Of a stretch of DNA of 64,000 nt, positions 52,718 through 59,855 are shown in pieces. Below the pieces are notes generated by a model, which did not search any database, was not told the DNA's origin, and saw only the letters and a list, made by a program, of their open reading frames with translations. Position 1 is the stretch's first letter; every line of letters begins with the position of its first letter. A program made the translations under genes and the position numbers. The stretch covers positions 41,358-105,357 of the forward strand of contig NZ_JABKAV010000008.1 in NCBI RefSeq assembly GCF_013377905.1, read 5' to 3'. Source of the DNA: Hymenobacter terrestris. Its GTDB lineage: Bacteria; Bacteroidota; Bacteroidia; Cytophagales; Hymenobacteraceae.

Positions 52718-54817
52718 ATGAGCAAAGCCGTTTACATTGCCACCGCCGAGCCCTACAGCGGCAAATCGGTGCTGACCCTGGGGCTGGTGAACCTGCTGCT
52801 GGGCCAGGCCCAGAAGGTGGGCTACTTCAAGCCCATCATCACCCCGGCCGATGGCAGCCCCGACCAGCCCGACGCCCACATCGACACGGTGCTCCGGCAC
52901 TTCCAGCTGCCCCAGCCCTACGCCGATACCTACGCCTACACCGGCCAGCAGGCCCTGCGCCTGCTCGAAAGCGGCCGCACCGGCCAGCTGCTCGACACCA
53001 TCATTCACCGCTACAAGCAGATTGAGGAGGCCCATGATTTTGTGGTAGTCGAGGGTACCGATTTTGTAGGCACCGGCTTGGCGCTGGAGCTGGACCTAAA
53101 CTGGCAGGTGGCCCGCACGCTCAGTATTCCGGTGATGCTGCTGATGTCGGGCCTGGGTAAAACAGTCGACCAGCTCGTGGATGCGGCCCTTTCTGTTAGG
53201 CGCGACGCCGAAAACGAGGATGTGCGGGTGCTGGCGCTGGTGCTCAACCGGGTGCCGCCCGAGCAGCTGGCCGAGGTGCAGGCCCGGTTGGCCGCCCAGC
53301 TGCCGCCAGACACGCTGCTGGCCGTTATTCCCGAAAGCCAGGCGCTGCGCAGCCCTACGATGCGCGAAATTCAGGAGCAGCTGGGCGGTGAGGTACTGTT
53401 TGGGGCCGAGCTGCTGGCCAACCCCGTCGACCACTTCATCAATGGGGCCATGCAGGTGCCCAACTTTTTGCTGCGCCTGCAGGAAAACGTGCTCATCATT
53501 ACGCCCGGCGACCGGGCCGACATCTTGCTTACTGCCTTGCAGGCCAATATTTCGGCCAATTACCCCCGCGTGGCCGGGCTGGTGCTCTCGGGCGGCTACC
53601 GGCCCGAGGAGTCGGTGCTGCGCCTGATTGAGGGCCTGCCCGAGGTGGTGCCCATTGTGCTGGTCGAGCCGGGCACGTTTGAGGCGACTACCCGCGTGGG
53701 CCGCATTCAGTCGCGCATCGGGCCGGGACAGGAAAGCAAAATCCGGCTTGCCATCCAAACATTCGAGCGCCACTTCGATACCACCCGGCTGCTGCAGGAG
53801 CTGAGCACGTTCGCCCCCCGAGGCCTCACGCCCCACATGTTCCAGTACCAGCTGCTGCAGGGTGCGCGAGCCCAGCGCAAGCGCATTGTGCTGCCCGAGG
53901 GCACCGACGACCGGGTGCTGCTGGCGGCCGCCCGGCTGCTGGAGCAGGACGTGGTGGAACTCATCATCCTTGGCGAGCCCGACCAGATACTGGCCGCCTC
54001 CCGCCGCCTGGGCCGCCCCCTCGACCCGGCGAGGGTCCAGCTCATCAACCCCCAAAACTCCGAACTAGCCCCCGAATTTGCCCAGACGCTGCACGAGCTG
54101 CGCCAGAGCAAGGGCGTGAACCTGGAAATGGCCCGCGACCTGATGACCGACGTGTCGTATTTCGGCTCGATGCTGGTGTACAAGGGGCTGGCCGACGGCA
54201 TGGTGTCGGGGGCGGCGCACACCACGCAGCACACCATTCGGCCGGCGCTGCAGTTCATCAAAACCAAGCCGGGCGTGTCGGTGGTGTCGTCGGTGTTCTT
54301 TATGTGCCTGCCCGACCGCGTGGCCGTGTTCGGCGACTGCGCCGTGAACCCCAACCCCACCGCCGCCCAACTGGCCGAAATTGCCATTTCATCAGCCGAA
54401 AGCAGCCGGCGCTTCGGCATCGAGCCGCGGGTGGCCATGCTTTCCTACTCATCGGGTACCTCGGGCGAGGGCACCGATGTAGACAAGGTGCGCGAGGCTA
54501 CGGCCCTAGTGCGGCAGCTGCGCCCCGATCTGCTCGTCGAAGGCCCCATCCAGTACGATGCGGCCGTCGACCTGGCCGTGGGCCAGCAGAAGCTGCCCGG
54601 CTCGCCGGTAGCTGGCCAAGCCAGCGTGCTCATCTTCCCCGACCTGAACACGGGCAACAACACCTATAAAGCCGTGCAGCGCGAAACCGGGGCCCTGGCC
54701 ATCGGCCCTATGCTGCAGGGCCTCAACAAACCTGTAAACGACCTCAGCCGCGGCTGCACAGTAGATGACATCTACAATACGGTGCTGCTGACGGCCATTC
54801 AGGCGCAGGAAGCGTAA
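52718..54817 (+). CDS. pta: Phosphate acetyltransferase, long (DRTGG) form
   Basis: Pta interconverts acetyl-CoA and acetyl phosphate. The 699-residue protein has an N-terminal P-loop-like domain (IATAEPYSGKSVLTLGLVNLLL), a DRTGG domain (about 215-330) and a C-terminal PTA_PTB catalytic domain (about 380-695). In the last, IVLPEGTDDRVLLAAA, SGAAHTTQHTIRPALQ, SYSSGTSGEG and PDLNTGNNTYKAVQR are the expected motifs. This is the long E. coli-like type. The ATG at 52718 is used. The partner acetate kinase gene ackA is not adjacent; the next gene is a DUF808 protein after a palindromic repeat. Confidence 0.95.
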   Translation: MSKAVYIATAEPYSGKSVLTLGLVNLLLGQAQKVGYFKPIITPADGSPDQPDAHIDTVLRHFQLPQPYADTYAYTGQQALRLLESGRTGQLLDTIIHRYKQIEEAHDFVVVEGTDFVGTGLALELDLNWQVARTLSIPVMLLMSGLGKTVDQLVDAALSVRRDAENEDVRVLALVLNRVPPEQLAEVQARLAAQLPPDTLLAVIPESQALRSPTMREIQEQLGGEVLFGAELLANPVDHFINGAMQVPNFLLRLQENVLIITPGDRADILLTALQANISANYPRVAGLVLSGGYRPEESVLRLIEGLPEVVPIVLVEPGTFEATTRVGRIQSRIGPGQESKIRLAIQTFERHFDTTRLLQELSTFAPRGLTPHMFQYQLLQGARAQRKRIVLPEGTDDRVLLAAARLLEQDVVELIILGEPDQILAASRRLGRPLDPARVQLINPQNSELAPEFAQTLHELRQSKGVNLEMARDLMTDVSYFGSMLVYKGLADGMVSGAAHTTQHTIRPALQFIKTKPGVSVVSSVFFMCLPDRVAVFGDCAVNPNPTAAQLAEIAISSAESSRRFGIEPRVAMLSYSSGTSGEGTDVDKVREATALVRQLRPDLLVEGPIQYDAAVDLAVGQQKLPGSPVAGQASVLIFPDLNTGNNTYKAVQRETGALAIGPMLQGLNKPVNDLSRGCTVDDIYNTVLLTAIQAQEA

Positions 54818-54902
54818 AGGGCATCATTCAACGAGGAGGCGCAAAGACACGCCACCATATCACCCCAATGAAGCTGTTTAGAAAGCACTTAAAATCAAGC
54901 AA

Positions 54903-54998
54903 AACGTCATGCTGAGCGAAGCCGAAGCATCTCTACTGCTTCGTCGAACAACTGCAACGAAGCGGTAGAGATGCTTCGGCTTCGCTCAGCATGACGTT
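54903..54998. repeat. GTCAT-type inverted repeat between pta and the DUF808 gene
   Basis: Arms 54903-54944 and 54957-54998 pair over 42 bp with one mismatch around a 12-nt spacer. The outer ends are AACGTCATGCTGAGCGAAGC and its complement. Confidence 0.9.
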
Positions 54999-55047
54999 CT
55001 TTTGGCTTTCCAAACGACCTTTACACCCCAATCACTCAACCCACTTT

Positions 55048-55971
55048 ATGGCCTCCGGACTTTTTGCTTTACTAGATGATGTGGCGGCTTTGGTGAAAGT
55101 CAGTGCGGCCAGCCTGGACGATGTACCGGCGCAGGTGGCCAAAACGACTGGCAAGGTGTCGGGCATCGTGATTGATGATACGGCCGTGACGCCCAAATAC
55201 GTGGTAGGCCTGAACCCCTCCCGCGAGCTGTCCATCATCTTCCAGATTGCCAAAAAATCACTCTTCAACAAGCTGCTCATCCTCACACCGGCGGCGCTGG
55301 TACTGGGGTATTTTGCGCCCTGGGCCATCACGCCTATTTTAATGTTGGGCGGCGCCTACCTGTGCTACGAAGGCTACGAGAAGGTGCACTCCATGTTCAG
55401 CAAGCACCCCGAAGTAGACCCGGAAGCCGACCAGGTGCAGAACATTACGCCGGAGGAGCTGGAGAAAGAACGGGTAGCCGGCGCCGTGCGCACCGACATT
55501 ATCCTGTCGGCCGAAATTATGGCTATTGCCTACAGCCAGGTAGTCGATTCGCCGCTGGTGAACCAGATTGTCGTGATGCTGACCGTGGCCGTGTTTATTA
55601 CCGTGGCCGTGTACGGCTTTGTGGGCCTGATTGTGAAGGCCGACGATATCGGCCTGCACCTGGCGCAGAAAGAAGGCAGCCCCGGCGTTCAGAAATTCGG
55701 CCGCGGTATCGTGAAATTCATGCCCAACTTCCTGAGCATCCTCAGCTATGTGGGTACCGCCGCCATGCTGTGGGTGGGGGCCGAAATCATTGCCCACGGC
55801 ATCCCCTACACCGCCCACCTGCTCCACGAGCTGGAACTGGCGCTAGCCTCAGTGCCAATACTTGCCTGGCTGGCCAAAGTGGTAGCATGCGGTATCGGCG
55901 GACTTATTCTGGGTTTTCTGATTGACCAGGTGGTTCGGTTGGTTAAGAAAGTGATGCCAAGCAAGCAGTAA
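55048..55971 (+). CDS. DUF808 (YedI-like) inner-membrane protein
   Basis: This 307-residue protein matches the DUF808 family: MASGLFALLDDVAALVKVSAASLDDV, KTTGKVSGIVIDDTAVTPKYVVG, then IWQIA-like IFQIAKKSLFNK. Several membrane helices follow (LLILTPAALVLGYFAPWAI, VVMLTVAVFITVAVYGFVG and others). The family is widespread but its function is unknown. The ATG at 55048 starts the conserved region. A 26-bp palindromic terminator follows. Confidence 0.9.
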   Translation: MASGLFALLDDVAALVKVSAASLDDVPAQVAKTTGKVSGIVIDDTAVTPKYVVGLNPSRELSIIFQIAKKSLFNKLLILTPAALVLGYFAPWAITPILMLGGAYLCYEGYEKVHSMFSKHPEVDPEADQVQNITPEELEKERVAGAVRTDIILSAEIMAIAYSQVVDSPLVNQIVVMLTVAVFITVAVYGFVGLIVKADDIGLHLAQKEGSPGVQKFGRGIVKFMPNFLSILSYVGTAAMLWVGAEIIAHGIPYTAHLLHELELALASVPILAWLAKVVACGIGGLILGFLIDQVVRLVKKVMPSKQ

Positions 55972-55991
55972 GCATCTAGAACACTTCGGAT

Positions 55992-56047
55992 AACTAAAGC
56001 AAAGCGGCCGCTGCTTCTGATGAAGCAGCGGCCGCTTTGCTTTAGTT
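55992..56047. terminator. 26-bp perfect hairpin after the DUF808 gene
   Basis: Arms 55992-56017 and 56022-56047 are perfectly complementary with a TGAT loop. It lies only 4 bp from the edge of the attC-like site. Confidence 0.8.
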
Positions 56048-56051
56048 GTTA

Positions 56052-56183
56052 TGCTAACGGTTTTGGGCTTGGCGAAGCGCGGGATTTTCAGCACAAATGT
56101 TCATACGAAGCACAAATGTTGAACCTTCCACAAATGTTTCTACGAAGCGAGTTAACCCGCCTTTTGCCAAACCCATGTTAGCA
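56052..56183 (-). other. attC-like recombination site (integron-type hairpin)
   Basis: The outer ends TGCTAAC/GTTAGCA (56052-56058 and 56177-56183) are perfectly complementary. Inside them GGGCTTGGC pairs with GCCAAACCC (one G-T), and GAAGCGCGGG faces CCCGCCTTTT. The middle holds three copies of CACAAATGTT (56092, 56111, 56129). On the minus strand the site directly follows the DUF4279-like gene, as attC follows a cassette gene. The core sequence deviates from the RYYYAAC/GTTRRRY consensus, so the class is inferred. Confidence 0.65.
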
Positions 56184-56192
56184 CCAGTAGTT

Positions 56193-56846
56193 CTATTCTG
56201 TCGTAAATTTTCCACCTGTTGCATAAATGTCAAACGTAAGTTCAAGTCCAAGTTTTGATAATCTGTTTATTATATCAATCTCAAGATAAAGTCCTGTAAA
56301 ATTTTCGTTTCCGATATGATAAACAATTGTTACAAATATGTCTTTACTGCTTGTCTGTTTTGAAAGCAGTTTAATTCCTTCAATGTCTGTTTCTAAAATG
56401 TCCAATAAGTAATTTAGTTTTCTTTCAATTCGTCCTGGCTCTGAAAAGGTTTCAAATTCAATTCCGTTGTAAGTGTATTCAAATTTTCCATTTGAAAAAA
56501 AGTCGCCTTTTGTAATTGTCTTTGACGGCTTAACAGAAGTGATTTTCAACAACTCTTCTGTAGTAAACTCTTCCGAAGTCGGCATAAAACTAATTCCAAC
56601 AAATGGCAATGTGTCTATACCAGTTAATTCCACATTGTCAGTCGTGTCTAAAATAAATTCAAGATAAAAGCTTTCATTTTTTACTTCTACATATGCTCTC
56701 GCTTGATTTTCCTGAAAGTCGATTTTTGCGATTTTAGGTTTGTTGTCTTCATATTTGACTTCCAATATTTTTAAATACTGTCGTGTCATCTCAAAAGTCG
56801 GATTGAGAAGTTCGTTAGTAATTATATTGGTTATCGTTGTCGTCAT
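56193..56846 (-). CDS. DUF4279-like protein in the AT-rich cassette
   Basis: This 217-residue soluble protein has a C-terminal half resembling DUF4279: ITSVKPSKTITKGDFF, then FSEPGRIERKLNYLLDILE and LYLEIDIINRLSKLGLELTFDIYATGG. The N-terminal half is an acidic, beta-rich domain without a match I recognise. Function of DUF4279 is unknown. Codon usage is AT-rich (AAA, TTT, ATT), unlike all neighbours, which indicates recent transfer. The ATG lies 15 nt inside the cassette boundary, the usual compact arrangement of cassette genes. There is no sign of a signal peptide. Confidence 0.8.
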   Translation of the reverse strand: MTTTITNIITNELLNPTFEMTRQYLKILEVKYEDNKPKIAKIDFQENQARAYVEVKNESFYLEFILDTTDNVELTGIDTLPFVGISFMPTSEEFTTEELLKITSVKPSKTITKGDFFSNGKFEYTYNGIEFETFSEPGRIERKLNYLLDILETDIEGIKLLSKQTSSKDIFVTIVYHIGNENFTGLYLEIDIINRLSKLGLELTFDIYATGGKFTTE

Positions 56847-56867
56847 ACTATTGGTGCTAACATTATG

Positions 56868-56904
56868 ATACCCGCTACTCAGCGGTTGCCCGAATAGCGG
56901 GTAT
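56868..56904. terminator. Hairpin at the upstream edge of the cassette
   Basis: ATACCCGCT (56868-56876) pairs with AGCGGGTAT (56896-56904), followed by TTTTTT on the plus strand. Confidence 0.5.
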
Positions 56905-56917
56905 TTTTTCTTAGTAC

Positions 56918-56969
56918 GCAAGTGAGTAGCGGATAGCATATCAAATTTAGTTTGCTATCCGCTACTTGC
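56918..56969. repeat. Imperfect inverted repeat next to the recombinase remnant
   Basis: AGTAGCGGATAGCA (56925-56938) is the perfect complement of 56953-56966. Outer bases GCAAGT extend the pairing after a 4-nt bulge. It may be a terminator or attachment-site relic. Confidence 0.5.
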
Positions 56970-56972
56970 CAG

Positions 56973-57080
56973 TCAAAGGCCGAGGATGTCGAGTGGGGAA
57001 GCCGGGCGGGTGCGTTGGGCAACATGCGTGTAGATTTCGGTGGTTTGGTGCTGGGCGTGGCCCAGCAGATACTTCCCAAT
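56973..57080 (-). pseudogene. Tyrosine recombinase/integrase C-terminal remnant
   Basis: Read on the minus strand immediately after the menA stop codon, 35 codons then TGA encode IGKYLLGHAQHQTTEIYTHV followed by AQRTRPASPLDILGL. The segment LGHxxxxTTEIYTHV is the conserved box II of XerC/D-like tyrosine recombinases, including the catalytic His and the nucleophilic Tyr. All upstream domains are missing. It is in the same frame as menA but separated by that gene's TAG, so it is not translated as a fusion unless the stop is read through. Confidence 0.75.
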
Positions 57081-58010
57081 CTACAGCACCTGCCCCAGCC
57101 CAAACAGCAGCGTGAAAACTAGCGTGGTGAAGGCCATTTGCTTGAGCAACGGGTCGAGTTGCTTGGAGTCCTGGCGCTGCCACACGGCGCGGGCGTTGCG
57201 CAGCAGCAGCGGGGCGCTCAGCAAAAACAGCCACTGCCAGGGCGAGTGGTAGGTGAAGGCCACGTAGAGTACGGCCGCCGTAAAGCCCAGCGCCAGCAGC
57301 AGCCAGTGGTAGCGGCGGGCCTGCACCGGCCCCAGCCGCACCGGAATCGTGATTTTACCGGCCAGCGCATCGGAGCGGATGTCGCGGATGTTGTTCACGT
57401 TGAGCACGGCCGTAGCGAAGCAGCCCAGCGCCGCCGCCGGCAGCAGCACCGGCCACGGCAACGCCTGCGCAATAGTGGGCACCTGGCTGTAGGCCTGCAG
57501 AAAGTAGGTGCCGCACACACCCACCAGCCCAAAAAACACGAATACCGATAAGTCGCCCAGCCCGGCGTAGCCGTAGGGCTTGCTGCCCGCCGTGTAGTTG
57601 ACGGCCGCCCAGATGGCCAACAGCCCCAGCACCAGAAACGCCAGAAACACCCACGCCCCGGCCGCACCCAGCGCCACCCACAGTAGCAGCACCCCGCTGC
57701 CCAACGACAGCGCCCCGAACAGCCCCATGCCCCGGCGCATCTGGGCGGGCGTAATCGCGCCGCTCTGCACGGCCCGTAGCGGCCCCTCGCGGTGCACGCT
57801 GTCGGCTCCGTTCTGCGAGTCGCCGTAGTCGTTGGCGAGGTTGCTTAGTATCTGGAGCAGCACAGTCGTAAGGGCCGCCAACGCCACCACCACGGGCCGG
57901 AACTGCCCGTGGCTGGCCGCCAGAAAGCCCCCGGCCATAATGCTGGCCAGCGCCAACGGCAACGTGCGCGGCCGAAACGCCGAAACCCAGGCTTTAGCAG
58001 AAAAGGTCAT
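57081..58010 (-). CDS. menA: 1,4-dihydroxy-2-naphthoate polyprenyltransferase
   Basis: MenA attaches the polyprenyl chain to DHNA, giving demethylmenaquinone. The 309-residue UbiA-family protein has about nine membrane helices. The first Asp motif is NLANDYGDSQNGAD and the second is NNIRDIRSDALAGK. RPRTLPLALASIMAGG at the start and KPYGYAGLGDLSVFVFFGLV are MenA-specific. It ends normally (LLFGLGQVL), so the recombinase remnant lies outside it. The quinone made would serve the SDH encoded in this window. Confidence 0.96.
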   Translation of the reverse strand: MTFSAKAWVSAFRPRTLPLALASIMAGGFLAASHGQFRPVVVALAALTTVLLQILSNLANDYGDSQNGADSVHREGPLRAVQSGAITPAQMRRGMGLFGALSLGSGVLLLWVALGAAGAWVFLAFLVLGLLAIWAAVNYTAGSKPYGYAGLGDLSVFVFFGLVGVCGTYFLQAYSQVPTIAQALPWPVLLPAAALGCFATAVLNVNNIRDIRSDALAGKITIPVRLGPVQARRYHWLLLALGFTAAVLYVAFTYHSPWQWLFLLSAPLLLRNARAVWQRQDSKQLDPLLKQMAFTTLVFTLLFGLGQVL

Positions 58011-58045
58011 GGGGTGTTTTTGGGGTGATGAGGCGGAAATAATTT

Positions 58046-58175
58046 GTCATGCTTAGCGGAGGTGCAAGCCGGAGTCGAAGCAGCTCTGTTGCTGTGCTAC
58101 CCTGCCATCGGAAATTCGCTATAGAGAAGCGGTAGAGATGCTTAGACTTCGGCTTGCGTCTCCGCTCAGCATGAC
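58046..58175. repeat. Degenerate GTCAT-type inverted repeat upstream of menA
   Basis: GTCATGCTTAGCGGAGGTGC on the left faces a mismatched complement ending GCTCAGCATGAC. Arms of about 47 nt have several mismatches, suggesting an older copy. Confidence 0.75.
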
Positions 58176-58221
58176 GCCCACCCTCTCCTAAAGCTCCGCT
58201 TCTACGCCGCAAAATTAAACG

Positions 58222-58881
58222 CTAATTCAACGCCAGCGTGGCAATCCGGGCGGCACTCAACTCTCCGAAATCGGCCACCACCAAATCGGCCAGCCGCAAA
58301 TCCTGGCTGGGCGAGTGGATGCTGTTGTAGCCGATGCAGTAGAGGCCCGCGGCCTTGGCAGCCGCCACGCCGTTGGCCGAGTCCTCGATAACCAAGCACT
58401 CGGCCGCGGGCGAGCGGGCTTCGGCGGCGGCATGCTCGAAAATGGCCGGGTCGGGCTTGGAGCGGGCGAAATCTTCGCCGCTGATGAGGTGGCTGAAGTA
58501 CGGGGCCAGCGCAAACCGTTGCATTACCCGGTTGATGGTGGAGTGAGAAGCCGACGAGGCCAGCAGCATTTCCAGGCCATGTTGGTGCAGATCTTCGATG
58601 AGGGCGCGTACGCCGGGCAGCAGGTCGAAGTCGGGCTTCTCGTCGAAGGCGCGGTTGAAGTGCGCCCGCTTGGCCAGCACCAACTCCCCTACTTCGTGCG
58701 CCAGACTATACTGGTCTTTCAGGTGCTGGTACACGTTCTTGGTCGAGCGGCCGGTGAACGTAGCGTACTCGGCATCCGTCACGGCCAGGCCCAGCTCCTC
58801 AAAGTGCCGGAAGTAGGCGTAGCGGTGCACGGGCTCGGTATCGACGAGCACGCCGTCCATGTCGAAAATAACGGTTTGCAT
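58222..58881 (-). CDS. HAD-superfamily phosphatase/phosphomutase
   Basis: This 219-residue protein has HAD motif I FDMDGVLVDTEPVHR (nucleophile Asp and acid/base Asp), motif II LLASSASHS, motif III Lys in RSKPDPAIF and motif IV CLVIEDSANGV. The four-helix cap (C1) after motif I resembles beta-phosphoglucomutase-like enzymes. Substrate cannot be determined. The ATG at 58881 begins two residues before motif I. It stands alone between two palindromic repeats. Confidence 0.92.
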   Translation of the reverse strand: MQTVIFDMDGVLVDTEPVHRYAYFRHFEELGLAVTDAEYATFTGRSTKNVYQHLKDQYSLAHEVGELVLAKRAHFNRAFDEKPDFDLLPGVRALIEDLHQHGLEMLLASSASHSTINRVMQRFALAPYFSHLISGEDFARSKPDPAIFEHAAAEARSPAAECLVIEDSANGVAAAKAAGLYCIGYNSIHSPSQDLRLADLVVADFGELSAARIATLALN

Positions 58882-58956
58882 CGGGTGCAGGGAAGTTAGT
58901 AGAACTGCCGCGAAGATACCAGAACCGTTATGGCGCATAGAGTGGGGCCCAGAACC

Positions 58957-59079
58957 GGTATCAGAACGCTGTAGGGGCGGGGACAAGCCCCGCCCGCCGC
59001 AGGCACGGTACTACCGGATTCGTTCAACGGCGCGAATGGCGGGCGGGGGCAAGCCCCGCCCCTACCTCGTTCTGATACC
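58957..59079. repeat. GTAGGGGCGGGG-type inverted repeat next to the glutathione peroxidase gene
   Basis: Arms 58957-58998 and 59038-59079 pair over 42 positions with about five mismatches. The outer GGTATCAGAACG extends beyond the core shared with 20783-20871. It abuts the stop codon of the gene at 59081. Confidence 0.85.
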
Positions 59080-59080
59080 T

Positions 59081-59677
59081 CTACTTTCCGATAGCAGACA
59101 GTAGTTCCTCGCCCATCGGCTTCGCTTTCGAGGGGAAGAACGCCACTACATGCCCGGTTTCATCAATTAGGTACTTGCAGAAATTCCAATTCGGCTTTTC
59201 GTCGGTTACGCCGTTTTGGGCCTTGCTGCCCAGGTACTGGAAAAGCGGGGCGGCATCGGGGCCGGCCACCGAAACCTTGCTGAACAGCGGAAACGTAACG
59301 CCGAAGTTCTTCTCGCAAAAAGAGGCAATCTGGGCGTCGGAGCCGGGCTCCTGGCCGCCGAAGTTATTGGCCGGGAAGCCCAGTACGGTTACCTGGTCGG
59401 CGTGCTGGCGGCTGAGCTGCTCCAGCTCCTGGTACTGTGGTGTGTAGCCGCACTCGGAGGCTGTATTCACGAGCAGCATCTTTTTGCCCCGGTAACGACT
59501 CAGCGGCACGGGCTGGCCGTTGATGTCATTTAGGGTGAAATCGTAAACAGAAGTGGCGGCAGAGCTTGATTCGGGCATGATAATGGGAGTGACGGAAGTA
59601 GTAACAGTGGGTGAATTGCAACTGCCCGTGCCCAGCGTGGAAACGAGCAGCAGGCTTGGCAGAAGTACTACTTTCAT
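59081..59677 (-). CDS. Glutathione peroxidase-family lipoprotein
   Basis: This 198-residue protein begins with a lipoprotein-like signal (LLPSLLLVSTLGTGSC), so it should be exported and lipid-anchored. The GPx domain shows the catalytic Cys in LLVNTASECGYTPQY, the Gln in GFPANNFGGQEPG and the Trp/Asn in KPNWNFCKYLID. It is a cysteine (not selenocysteine) enzyme. Such GPx proteins commonly use thioredoxin-like reductants. It would reduce hydroperoxides in the envelope. The ATG at 59677 is chosen because it precedes the signal. Confidence 0.92.
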   Translation of the reverse strand: MKVVLLPSLLLVSTLGTGSCNSPTVTTSVTPIIMPESSSAATSVYDFTLNDINGQPVPLSRYRGKKMLLVNTASECGYTPQYQELEQLSRQHADQVTVLGFPANNFGGQEPGSDAQIASFCEKNFGVTFPLFSKVSVAGPDAAPLFQYLGSKAQNGVTDEKPNWNFCKYLIDETGHVVAFFPSKAKPMGEELLSAIGK

Positions 59678-59855
59678 ACGGTAAGTGCGAAGTTTGCGGC
59701 TGATAACCCACCTAATGCCCCGAATGTTCGGGTGAGGTTGGCAGCCAGCACCGGCCTTAATAAAAGCCGGAATTTTGAACATCAGAGCTCAACCCTAGCT
59801 AAAAAGCACTTACTTTCGTTGAATAGCACACCAGTTCCTTCACCCCAACCTGCTC

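Larger units (their letters stand above)
56052..56861 (-). mobile_element. Single integron-like gene cassette
   Basis: GTTAGCACC precedes the gene (minus strand 56861-56853), and GTTAGCA also ends the attC-like hairpin (56058-56052). The unit between them is about 803 bp: one recombination site, 15 nt of leader, one gene, one hairpin site. It is strikingly AT-rich against G+C-rich surroundings. No integrase gene is in the window, but a tyrosine recombinase C-terminal remnant lies at 56973-57080. Confidence 0.65.

Noticed and set aside
56092..56138. CRISPR-like array
   Set aside because: Only three 10-nt repeats with short spacers and no cas genes; they are part of the hairpin loop.
56054..56251. 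65-residue open frame inside the attC-like region
   Set aside because: It runs through the hairpin and its repeats; the structure explains the sequence better than a protein.
56973..58010. menA-recombinase fusion
   Set aside because: The recombinase codons are in frame with menA, but an intervening TAG ends MenA at its normal length, so no fusion protein is expected.
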